Source: Dehalococcoidia bacterium (lineage in GTDB: Bacteria; Chloroflexota; Dehalococcoidia; JAUSJJ01). From it: DNA of 5,903 bases. The translations under genes and the position numbers were made by a program. Below the pieces are notes generated by a model. That model ran no database searches. It was not told where the DNA came from and saw only the letters and a program-made list of their open reading frames with translations. Where the stretch lies: positions 1 through 5,903 of the forward strand of contig JAUSJJ010000189.1 of NCBI GenBank assembly GCA_030647705.1, written 5' to 3'. Below are positions 1-5,747 of this stretch, one piece after another; position 1 is the stretch's first letter; each line of letters opens with the position of its first letter.

Positions 1-1
1 G

Positions 2-1831
2 CCCATCGGACATCCCGCCTTCCTGACCAGGTTGACGGAGAACCTGGGACTGGAGCGTCACGCATTTGAACGGATACTTTTCCTTGCTCCCATAATCTGG
101 GCAGGTTTCCTCTTCGGGATGAAGGGAGCCGCCATCGCGTCGTTTGCAGCCCTGGCGCTAATGTTGCCGCGGGCGTTGCTCGTCTCACCGTTCTCCAGGG
201 ATTCCATCTTTGAATCGTTCGCCGTTTTCATCGCCGGTAATGCGGTCGCTCTCACTTTCGATGGGCTGCGCAAGGAGCGAGACCGTCGAATTCAGCTTAC
301 CGCGATCAACGAGATATCGAGGGTGGCCTCGCAATCGTTGGAGCTCGGTCAGGTGTTGGGTGGCAGCATCGAGAGCGTCATAGGCGTGATGAAAGTGGAT
401 GCGGCGCTCGTGTTTCTGGTGGACGATGAAGCCGGGATGGTGGCTCTGGCCGCACATGACGGGGTGTCGGAGAGATTCGTTCAGAGCGTGGGCAGGATCA
501 AGCTTGGGGAGGGGCATAACGGCAGAGTAGCGCAAACGGGAGAACCCGTTCTGGTGCAGGAGCCCTCGGTTGGCCAGCGTTCTGCGAACGACGCTGCATG
601 GTACGAAGGGATAGAGTCCCAGATGATCGTGCCGTTGAGGTCGCGGGACAAGGTTCTGGGGACCCTCTGCGTGGCCATGCGCAGCCACAGGCAGTTCCCC
701 AAGGAAGAAGTGGACTTGCTCATAGCGATTGGGAACCAGATAGGCGTTGCTGTTGAGAACGCTCGCCTGTACGAGAAAGAGCGGCAGATTGCACAGGAGC
801 TACGCATCTCGGAGGCCAACTACAGGGGGCTTTTCGAGGGCGCCAATGACGCGATCTGGATTCAGGACCTGGAGGGCAACATCCTGGAGGCGAACCAGGC
901 TACCGAGAAACTGACTGGATACTCGGCTGCCGAGCTGTATACGATGAGCGCTGCGGCTGTTCTGGATGAAGAGGGGTTGGGCGTTGCGAAGAAGGTGCGG
1001 CAAAGCCTGCTCGGCGGAGACCGCATGGAGCAGCCGTACGAACAGCATCTTATCAGGAAGGATGGCGGGAAGGCCGTCTTTATGCTGACTACCAGTCTGA
1101 TCAGCAGGGACGGCAAGCCGGTTGCGTTTCAGCACATCGCCAGGGACGTCACGGAGCAGAAGCGGATGCAGGAAAACCTGCGTTTCTACCTCCAGCAGGC
1201 GACCCGCGCCCAGGAAGAGGAGAGAAAACGCATTGCCCGCGAGCTCCATGACGATACCATTCAGTCGCTGGTGGTGCTCTCGCGCCAGTTGGATAGCCTC
1301 GCCTCCAACGCGGGCGTGACGCTATCGAAAGAGCAAGGGCGCTTGATTGACAGCCTCTGGCAGCAGACGAACGGCATCATGGAGGGAGTGCGGAGGCTGA
1401 GCCAGGACCTGCGTCCCCCGACCCTGGACCGCCTCGGGCTGCTGCCGGCGCTGGAATGGCTTTGTTCAGATGTTGAGAAGCGGTCGGGCATCAAGGTCAG
1501 GCTTGAAGTCCATGGTGACGAACGGCGTTTCGCCGAGCAGATAGAGCTGGTGCTGTTCCGCATCGTTCAGGAGGCGCTGACGAATGTGTGGCGGCACTCC
1601 GGCGCCGCCGAGGCCGGAGTGGTGGTGGAGTTTGGAGCAGGCACGATCAGAATCGCGATAAGAGACAACGGCAAAGGCTTTGGCCTCCCCCGCGCCATGG
1701 GCGACCTGGCCAGGGATGGACGGCTGGGCCTGGCCGGCATGGAAGAGCGGGCGCGGCTGCTCGGCGGGGAGCTCAGAATCGAGTCTGATCCTGGCAAAGG
1801 AACGAACGTGATCATCGAGGCGCCCTGCTGA
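2..1831 (+). CDS. Membrane-anchored GAF-PAS sensor histidine kinase, NarL/HisKA_3 type (5' end cut by window)
   Basis: Sensor kinase of a two-component system: it should autophosphorylate a histidine and pass the phosphate to a NarL/FixJ-type response regulator. The frame is open from base 2; a TTG at 32 is the first possible start, but the frame continues upstream without a stop and the membrane region begins abruptly, so the true start is probably outside the window. Numbered from that TTG: hydrophobic segments at about 14-50 and 60-76, a GAF domain at about 95-245, a PAS domain at about 258-378 ending in the usual IARDVTEQK linker, then a HisKA_3 dimerisation helix with ELHDD (phospho-acceptor H406, codon 1247-1249). 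The HATPase domain shows the N box QEALTN (N518), DNGKGF (545-550), GLAGM and a final DPGKGT. All catalytic motifs are intact, so it should be active. No response regulator lies within the window. The ligand of GAF and PAS cannot be read from sequence. The family call is firm; the signal is unknown. Confidence 0.93.
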   Translation, partial: PIGHPAFLTRLTENLGLERHAFERILFLAPIIWAGFLFGMKGAAIASFAALALMLPRALLVSPFSRDSIFESFAVFIAGNAVALTFDGLRKERDRRIQLTAINEISRVASQSLELGQVLGGSIESVIGVMKVDAALVFLVDDEAGMVALAAHDGVSERFVQSVGRIKLGEGHNGRVAQTGEPVLVQEPSVGQRSANDAAWYEGIESQMIVPLRSRDKVLGTLCVAMRSHRQFPKEEVDLLIAIGNQIGVAVENARLYEKERQIAQELRISEANYRGLFEGANDAIWIQDLEGNILEANQATEKLTGYSAAELYTMSAAAVLDEEGLGVAKKVRQSLLGGDRMEQPYEQHLIRKDGGKAVFMLTTSLISRDGKPVAFQHIARDVTEQKRMQENLRFYLQQATRAQEEERKRIARELHDDTIQSLVVLSRQLDSLASNAGVTLSKEQGRLIDSLWQQTNGIMEGVRRLSQDLRPPTLDRLGLLPALEWLCSDVEKRSGIKVRLEVHGDERRFAEQIELVLFRIVQEALTNVWRHSGAAEAGVVVEFGAGTIRIAIRDNGKGFGLPRAMGDLARDGRLGLAGMEERARLLGGELRIESDPGKGTNVIIEAPC

Positions 1832-1854
1832 AGTCCTGCGCCTGGCCTTGCAGA

Positions 1855-2790
1855 TCAGGCTTTCTCAGCGGACATCTGCTGGTACAGCCGCTCCGTGTCC
1901 TCCTTGGAGCAGAGCTCCGTGACCATGACCGCTGCGGATCCCGCGGCTACGCCGAAGCGAACGGCATCCAGAAGCGGCTTGCCGCGCGCCAGGCTGAGTA
2001 CGATCCCGGCCACCATGCTATCACCTGCTCCGATCTTGCTCTTGATGGGAACGGGCGGTGCATGGAGGCGCCTGTGGCCATCCTTGGATACCAGCAGTGC
2101 GCCCGCTGCGCCGATGGAGACCACCAGCACCTCTGCCTGCCCTTGCTTCACTATGTCCATGGTCGCTTGTTCCAGGTCAGGGTCGTCTCTGATCTGGTGC
2201 CCCGCCAGTTCTGCAATTTCGCGCATGTTTGGCTTCAGGAGGTATGCTCCGCCCGCCTGCACTATGGCCCGAAGCGCCTCCCCCGAAGTATCGACGATGA
2301 ACCTGGCGCCGAGGTCTTTGGCTACCCCGGCTGCACGGACGTAGAAGTCGTCCGGGACACCGGGCGGCAGGCTGCCGCTGGCCACGATGTAGTCTGGCCT
2401 AGGTGAAATGAGAGGTAGCTCGTCCAGAAGCTGCCTCCACTCGGTCTCATGCATCTGCGCGCCAGGCATGCCGAAGCGGTATTGCACATTGGTCGCTTCA
2501 TCCAGTACCATCAGATTTTCCCGCGTGGTATCCTGAATGGCAGTCCACTGATGTTTGATTCCCTCCTCGTCCAGGAGGTCACGCAGCCGCTTGCCCACCG
2601 TGCCGCCGGCAGGATACAGCGCCAGGGAATCCCCTCCCAGGTTGTGTATGGCGCGTGAGACGTTGATGCCGCCTCCTCCCGGCCGGTGCCGGGGCGTATT
2701 GCACCGGAGCTTCCGTTCAGCGACCACATGCTCGACGGAGGTGCTCTTGTCTATGGCGGGGTTGATGGTCAGGGTCACGATTGTTTTCAC
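1855..2790 (-). CDS. pfkB: ATP-dependent 6-phosphofructokinase, PfkB (ribokinase) family
   Basis: Cytoplasmic sugar kinase, predicted to phosphorylate fructose 6-phosphate to fructose 1,6-bisphosphate with ATP, the committed step of glycolysis. The protein is 311 residues, almost the length of E. coli PfkB (309), and resembles it from end to end: TLTINPAID (D14), EGKLRC-like ERKLRC with K27, the PGGGGINV sugar-binding loop (37-44), R90 in TTREN, YRFGMPG (104-110), SGSLPPGV (138-145), LLKPN (184-188), and the catalytic GAGDS with D257 as base (254-258). The ending ELCSKEDTERLY also parallels E. coli LCSHDDTQKIY. These details favour PfkB over 1-phosphofructokinase (FruK) or tagatose-6-phosphate kinase (LacC), though these relatives can share activities. 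The start is GTG at 2790, set by an AGGAGG ribosome binding site 6 nt upstream. The gene converges on the histidine kinase with a 23-nt gap and has its own promoter-like sequence in the divergent region. Confidence 0.93.
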   Translation of the reverse strand: MKTIVTLTINPAIDKSTSVEHVVAERKLRCNTPRHRPGGGGINVSRAIHNLGGDSLALYPAGGTVGKRLRDLLDEEGIKHQWTAIQDTTRENLMVLDEATNVQYRFGMPGAQMHETEWRQLLDELPLISPRPDYIVASGSLPPGVPDDFYVRAAGVAKDLGARFIVDTSGEALRAIVQAGGAYLLKPNMREIAELAGHQIRDDPDLEQATMDIVKQGQAEVLVVSIGAAGALLVSKDGHRRLHAPPVPIKSKIGAGDSMVAGIVLSLARGKPLLDAVRFGVAAGSAAVMVTELCSKEDTERLYQQMSAEKA

Positions 2791-2796
2791 CGGATT

Positions 2797-2802
2797 CCTC
2801 CT
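2797..2802 (-). promoter_or_regulatory. Ribosome binding site of pfkB
   Basis: A perfect AGGAGG (CCTCCT on the plus strand) lies 6 nt before the GTG at 2790. It decides the non-ATG start and suggests efficient translation. Confidence 0.85.
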
Positions 2803-2854
2803 GCAGGCAGATTAGCCTACCCCTGGCGGCCAGTCAGACGGGGGCTCAAAGCAA

Positions 2855-2867
2855 CGGAGTACCTCCG
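2855..2867. repeat. Short perfect inverted repeat at the predicted pfkB transcription start
   Basis: CGGAG-TAC-CTCCG has 5-bp arms around 3 nt. It lies just downstream of the predicted leftward -10 box (2873-2878), at about +1. It could be an operator half-site pair or a small hairpin at the very 5' end of the pfkB transcript. It is short enough to be chance. Confidence 0.35.
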
Positions 2868-2872
2868 GGCAT

Positions 2873-2900
2873 TTTATATCATTGCGCGATACTCTGCCAG
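2873..2900 (-). promoter_or_regulatory. Putative sigma70-type promoter of pfkB
   Basis: On the minus strand CTGGCA (4 of 6 to TTGACA, plus-strand 2895-2900) is followed after 16 nt by TATAAA (5 of 6 to TATAAT, plus-strand 2873-2878). This is one of the few AT-rich stretches in the region. Transcription would begin near 2866 and leave a leader of about 75 nt before the GTG start. Motif matching by eye only. Confidence 0.5.
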
Positions 2901-3110
2901 CCCTGCCTGCCGCATGAGGCTCCTCCGGAAATTGTGCCCTTCAGGCGCCTCTCCCTCTCCTGCCGAGGACACCTACTTGATTTTTGGGGAGATGTGGACA
3001 AGAATATATGCGACGAAAAAAAAGCCAACGGTTGCTGTTGCCGCGGCAGGCGTGGTTGCGGTGGGGCGAGAGGACGCGTGATGCAGCCGGATTCTAGAAG
3101 CTGAGGGAAC

Positions 3111-3863
3111 ATGAACCAGAGACGCAAGCCCCTGATAGGGACAACAGTGTTATCGATCATCGTCCTTTTGTTCTTCATAGGCATGCTTCTGATACCGCTG
3201 TTCCAGCCAAGTCTCGGCCAGTACTTGACGCTGGCGGCTATCGGTCTGGCCCTGGCTCTCCAGAAATACGTCGCCAGCTTCGCGGGACATTTCGTGCTGC
3301 GGCTGTCCCGGTTGTTCAAGGTGGGAGACCGCATCCGCATCGGCAACGTCAAGGGCGACGTACGACATATAGGGCTACTGCACTTCGTCCTGGATGAAGT
3401 CGGCGAGGGTGAGAAATCGGGTGGAGAGTTGACCGGGCGCGTGGTCCATGTGCCCAACCACATTGTACTCGAGCAGCCCGTTCTTAACTTCTCGCAGGAC
3501 TTCTCTGTGGGCGGACGTTTCGTTTCCTGCGAGTACGTGTTCGATGAGGCGCGCATCCCGTTGCCTGAGGGAATGAGCGTGAAGGCGGCCTGCGATCTGC
3601 TGGGAAGAATCCTTCGAGAAGAGGATGCCCAGTATATTGACGAGGCCAAGATAGTGTTCGGGAGAGATATCCCCAATTTCCTGCCGGAGGTCGAGCAGAG
3701 TCCCCGGGTGATGGTGTTTGCCGATACCGGACATACCTGGCTGGTGGGCAGGTTCGTGGCGCCGGTGCGGGGCCGGAATGTGCTGCGCAGTGTGGTCACT
3801 CAGCGTTTTCTGGAGGCCGCCGAAAGACAGACGGTGGTACCGCCTGTCAGCAGCCAACTCTAG
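3111..3863 (+). CDS. Short MscS-family mechanosensitive channel protein
   Basis: Cytoplasmic-membrane protein of the small-conductance mechanosensitive channel family, whose members open under membrane tension and release solutes after osmotic downshock. The 250 residues show one hydrophobic helix at 9-31, then the pore-helix region (37-64) with the small-residue pattern AAIGLALALQ followed by a helix ending in FVLRLSR. The beta-domain signature FKVGDRIRIGNVKGDVRHIG (69-88) and VPNHIVLEQPVLNFS (114-128) are typical of MscS. A mixed alpha/beta C-terminal part follows. Compared with the 286-residue E. coli MscS it lacks one N-terminal membrane helix, and the loop at 95-111 is longer and charged. 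The start is ATG at 3111 with GAGGGA just upstream and an in-frame stop at 3102. The next gene follows after 23 nt, probably in the same transcript. The family is clear; whether it gates as a tension channel is inferred. Confidence 0.85.
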   Translation: MNQRRKPLIGTTVLSIIVLLFFIGMLLIPLFQPSLGQYLTLAAIGLALALQKYVASFAGHFVLRLSRLFKVGDRIRIGNVKGDVRHIGLLHFVLDEVGEGEKSGGELTGRVVHVPNHIVLEQPVLNFSQDFSVGGRFVSCEYVFDEARIPLPEGMSVKAACDLLGRILREEDAQYIDEAKIVFGRDIPNFLPEVEQSPRVMVFADTGHTWLVGRFVAPVRGRNVLRSVVTQRFLEAAERQTVVPPVSSQL

Positions 3864-3874
3864 GAGCGCTTCCC

Positions 3875-3879
3875 GGAGG
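3875..3879 (+). promoter_or_regulatory. Ribosome binding site that sets the GTG start at 3887
   Basis: GGAGG lies 7 nt before GTG 3887, ideal spacing, and is the main support for that start rather than any later one. Confidence 0.65.
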
Positions 3880-3886
3880 CTGTCCT

Positions 3887-4330
3887 GTGCCCTATCTGCA
3901 ACGCAAGCGACAGGCCGCTCGACAAGGAGAAACCGCGAGCGGGGCAGGCATCCCTCGCTTCAAGAACTGGACCGCCGTGGCCATCGTTCAGTTTGAGGCA
4001 GAGGCGGGCGTTCTCCGCGGCAAGCTCCAGGCGGAAGGCATACCTTCGGTGGTGTTCCCCAGAAACGTTTATCCCACCGCATACGGACAGCCACTCGGCG
4101 AGTACGCAGTGCTTGTCCCCAGGGCGCAACTCAAGACAGCGGAGGCAGTCCTGAAGCTCGAAGCTCTACCTGATGGCCTTGATAGGGCCGATTTGCTGAG
4201 TGCGGAATCCGACTACTGGTTCATGGCCAATCTGCGGGTACTGGCGTGGCCGATTACCATCCTGCGGAAGCTCTGGGCCCGGGTCAGGCACGCCGGCGAG
4301 GTGTCTGCGCAGGATGAAGGAACGGAGTGA
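3887..4330 (+). CDS. Small DUF2007-like protein, function unknown
   Basis: A 147-residue protein. Residues about 26-90 (NWTAVAIVQFEAEAG, LQAEGIPSVV, GEYAVLVPRAQLKTAEAVLK) have the pattern of the DUF2007 or putative prokaryotic signal-transducing domain: a strand, a helix that begins FEAEAGVLRGKLQAEGI, a variable loop, then a hydrophobic strand and a helix. No enzymatic activity is established for this family to my knowledge. The tail (110-131) is aromatic and basic, WFMANLRVLAWPITILRKLW, and may lie on the membrane. The first 25 residues are basic and unremarkable. The GTG start is set by GGAGG 7 nt upstream. The gene follows the mscS-like gene by 23 nt and is likely co-transcribed. An alternative reading of the 5' end in another frame contains a CPIC knuckle (see findings), so the N-terminus is less certain than the rest. 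Domain assignment is from memory of the pattern, not a search. Confidence 0.7.
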   Translation: MPYLQRKRQAARQGETASGAGIPRFKNWTAVAIVQFEAEAGVLRGKLQAEGIPSVVFPRNVYPTAYGQPLGEYAVLVPRAQLKTAEAVLKLEALPDGLDRADLLSAESDYWFMANLRVLAWPITILRKLWARVRHAGEVSAQDEGTE

Positions 4331-4337
4331 AGCCCCC

Positions 4338-4353
4338 CGCTTTTGCCAAAGCG
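4338..4353. repeat. Perfect inverted repeat after the DUF2007-like gene
   Basis: CGCTTT-TGCC-AAAGCG has 6-bp arms and a 4-nt loop, 7 nt after the stop codon at 4330. It lacks a following T run, so it is a poor intrinsic terminator. It overlaps the -35 candidate of the next promoter. Confidence 0.5.
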
Positions 4354-4372
4354 CCATAATCAATGTTATCAT
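4343..4372 (+). promoter_or_regulatory. Putative sigma70-type promoter of the ccmE-like gene
   Basis: TTGCCA (4343-4348, 5 of 6 to TTGACA) is followed after 18 nt by TATCAT (4367-4372, 5 of 6 to TATAAT). Transcription would begin near 4380, leaving a leader of about 60 nt before TTG 4439. It lies in the most AT-rich part of the gap. A perfect inverted repeat covers the -10 box. Motif matching by eye only. Confidence 0.5.
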
Positions 4373-4376
4373 TGAT
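4359..4376. repeat. Operator-like perfect inverted repeat over the -10 box
   Basis: ATCAATG-TTAT-CATTGAT has 7-bp perfect arms and a 4-nt centre. It spans the -10 hexamer of the predicted promoter, where a dimeric repressor would block polymerase. There is no T tract, and the hairpin would be AT-rich and weak, so DNA binding is a better explanation than termination. The binding protein is unknown. Confidence 0.5.
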
Positions 4377-4438
4377 AGACGCCCGTTTCGGCAGCCGCAA
4401 GGTGAGTGCTCGCCGATTCAGGCAGTGGGACGGGTTAT

Positions 4439-4837
4439 TTGAACAAGAAGCTGGTTTGGCTGGTCGTGTCAGCATCGGTCGTGGCGCTGGTTATCGTGGG
4501 GGGTGTGATCGGGCTGCGGGTCATGGGGCAGAAGACGGCCGAGGGGCACATCACCGCCACCGAGGCTAGGCTTCAGGGCGCGTCGCTGTCCGGGCGGAGT
4601 GTCAGAATCGCAGGCAGGGTAGTGCCTGGCTCCATCGTCTGGAATCCGTCGACAGGTGTGACCAGCTTCCTTCTTGCAGATAGCCAGAGCAGCATCGAGG
4701 CGGCATACAGGGGTGCGATGCCCAACGGTTTCAGGCCAGGCGATAACCTGGCTGTTGAAGCCAGGTATGTCGCGGACGGTAAATACGAAGTCCTGAGCAT
4801 TCCTTCGAACGCGCTGTGCAACGTATGTCATTCGTGA
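4439..4837 (+). CDS. CcmE-like membrane-anchored OB-fold protein with C-terminal CXXCH
   Basis: The 132-residue protein has the layout of the cytochrome c maturation heme chaperone CcmE: a short positive N-terminus, one membrane helix (about 5-28), then an extracytoplasmic OB-fold. Residues 52-107 match the CcmE pattern closely: GRSVRIAGRVVPGSIVWNP (E. coli VGGMVMPGSVQRDP), a TSFLLADSQSSIEAAYRGAMPNGFRPGDNLAVEARY stretch corresponding to [29 protein letters not shown]. In CcmE the heme-binding residue lies in HxxxY, or CxxxY in a variant class, shortly after the fold. Here that motif is absent and the chain ends CNVCHS (C127, C130, H131), a CXXCH c-heme motif. The start chosen is TTG 4439, giving MNKKLVW just before the helix; the upstream GTG 4406 adds 11 residues and is possible. 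The ribosome binding site is weak (GGGACGGG). lgt follows 66 nt later. Fold assignment is good; heme function is inferred. Confidence 0.75.
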   Translation: MNKKLVWLVVSASVVALVIVGGVIGLRVMGQKTAEGHITATEARLQGASLSGRSVRIAGRVVPGSIVWNPSTGVTSFLLADSQSSIEAAYRGAMPNGFRPGDNLAVEARYVADGKYEVLSIPSNALCNVCHS

Positions 4838-4903
4838 AGGGGCTGCGTTGCGTTTCGTGTCTGTTCGTTGGCCCAGGTACGGGCATTTAGAGAGGGCAAG
4901 GCG

Positions 4904-5716
4904 ATGAATGGCATTGTGATAGATATTGACCCTGTGTTCTTGAGGATAGGACGTTTTGAACTTCACTGGTATAGCCTGGCCATAATCGCGGCCATAGCGG
5001 CAGCGATTGCGATCGTGTTGCACCAGGCACGGAAGAAGGGGATTCCTTCGTCGGAAATCTATTCGATAGCCCTGTGGTCCGTGATTGCCGGGATACTGGG
5101 CGCCAGGGCGTTTCACGTCATCGACCACTTCGATTACTACCTCAGCAACCCGTCGCAGATCCTGCAGTTCCAGGGCCTGGCCATATGGGGAGGGCTGGTG
5201 ACGGGGGTGGTGACGGGGGCCGTTTGTGCCTGGTTGAAGCACATGCCGCTGGGACGTCTTTTCGATATCGTCGTGCCCGCGCTGCTGGTCGCTCAGATAA
5301 TAGGCAGGTTCGGATGCATCGTGAATGGAGACGCCTATGGCGGCGTCACCGACCTCCCGTGGGGCTTCATTTACACTAATCCGAACGCTCTGATTCCGAG
5401 CCACCTGTTGGGCGTGCCTACCCATCCTTATCCCGTATACGAAATACTGTGGAACGGCGCTTCCCTGTTGCTGCTCTTGAAGCTGCGTCGCTACTTCAAG
5501 GTGGACGGACTGGTGTTCGTCAGCTACGTCGGGCTCTACTCCGTGGGGCGCTTGCTCCTTACCCTCGTCAGGGAGGAGACGCAGGTGCTTTGGGGGTTGC
5601 AGCAGGCGCAGGTGCTTGCCCTCGCTGGCATGATCATCGCGGCGGGCGTGTTCGCCTATTTGCAGGTCCGAGGGCGTCGCGGCGGCGTTGTTGAAGGGGA
5701 GACGGTGTCCGGCTAA
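4904..5716 (+). CDS. lgt: Prolipoprotein diacylglyceryl transferase
   Basis: Integral membrane enzyme that moves a diacylglyceryl group from phosphatidylglycerol to the lipobox cysteine of prolipoproteins, the first step of lipoprotein maturation. The 270 residues have the Lgt layout with about seven hydrophobic segments: an N-terminal LHWYSLAI (Y23, matching the E. coli Y26 site), AIWGGL (94-97 region), the signature GRFGCIVNGDAYG (134-146, E. coli GRIGNFINGELWG), HPYPVYE (174-180), and VGRLLLTLVREE near the end (R216, R223). The signature has C at the position of E. coli N146 and D at E151, a variation I recall in many Lgt homologues. The start is ATG 4904 with GAGGG 7 nt upstream; a TTG at 4868 would add 12 residues but has no better support. 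It lies between the ccmE-like gene and a lipoprotein gene that it should process. Confidence 0.95.
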   Translation: MNGIVIDIDPVFLRIGRFELHWYSLAIIAAIAAAIAIVLHQARKKGIPSSEIYSIALWSVIAGILGARAFHVIDHFDYYLSNPSQILQFQGLAIWGGLVTGVVTGAVCAWLKHMPLGRLFDIVVPALLVAQIIGRFGCIVNGDAYGGVTDLPWGFIYTNPNALIPSHLLGVPTHPYPVYEILWNGASLLLLLKLRRYFKVDGLVFVSYVGLYSVGRLLLTLVREETQVLWGLQQAQVLALAGMIIAAGVFAYLQVRGRRGGVVEGETVSG

Positions 5717-5726
5717 GGGCGCCAGG

Positions 5727-5746
5727 GCTGTCTTAAGCTGTCTTAA
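5727..5746 (+). repeat. Perfect tandem 10-bp repeat before the lipoprotein start codon
   Basis: GCTGTCTTAA occurs twice back to back (5727-5736 and 5737-5746) and ends one base before ATG 5748. It fills the place of the ribosome binding site. The nearest purine-rich candidate, AGGG at 5724-5727, is 20 nt from the ATG, and would be 10 nt away if only one repeat copy were present. Confidence 0.85.
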
Positions 5747-5747
5747 T

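Larger units (their letters stand above)
2791..3110. other. Divergent intergenic region between pfkB and the mscS-like gene
   Basis: About 320 bases without a convincing gene. The left part carries the pfkB ribosome binding site, leader, small inverted repeat and promoter. The right part should drive the mscS-like gene. It has an AT-rich patch (about 2976-3023) with TTGATT at 2977-2982 and TATATG at 3005-3010, but their spacing of 22 nt is too wide for a normal sigma70 promoter, and an A8 run at 3016-3023. A perfect 10-bp palindrome TGCCGCGGCA lies at 3039-3048. An ATG at 3081 opens only a seven-codon reading frame ending in TGA at 3102-3104, in frame with and just before the mscS-like start; it shows that gene cannot start further upstream. 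I see no tRNA, riboswitch or terminator here. Confidence 0.6.

Noticed and set aside
1840..1860. GCCTG-11 nt-CAGGC followed by TTTCTC between the converging kinase and pfkB genes, as a terminator
   Set aside because: Only 5 perfect base pairs with a long loop and a broken T run; it also overlaps the pfkB stop codon. Too weak to call.
2943..2950. Eight-base palindrome AGGCGCCT
   Set aside because: Common by chance at this base composition and isolated.
3039..3048. Palindrome TGCCGCGGCA upstream of the mscS-like gene
   Set aside because: Ten bases in GC-rich DNA can arise by chance, and it is not placed on any recognisable promoter.
3081..3104. Seven-codon open frame ATG...TGA before the mscS-like gene, as a leader peptide
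   Set aside because: No ribosome binding site of note, no repeated regulatory codons and no attenuator hairpins nearby.
2879..3799. A 306-codon minus-strand open frame over the mscS-like gene
   Set aside because: Low-complexity Ser/Arg/Thr/Pro composition, no domain, and antisense to a gene with MscS motifs.
5197..5219. Near-tandem 12-bp repeat (GGTGACGGGGG twice) inside lgt
   Set aside because: It encodes VTGVVTG in a glycine-rich membrane segment where Lgt proteins normally have similar GGxxG patterns, and the protein length is normal.
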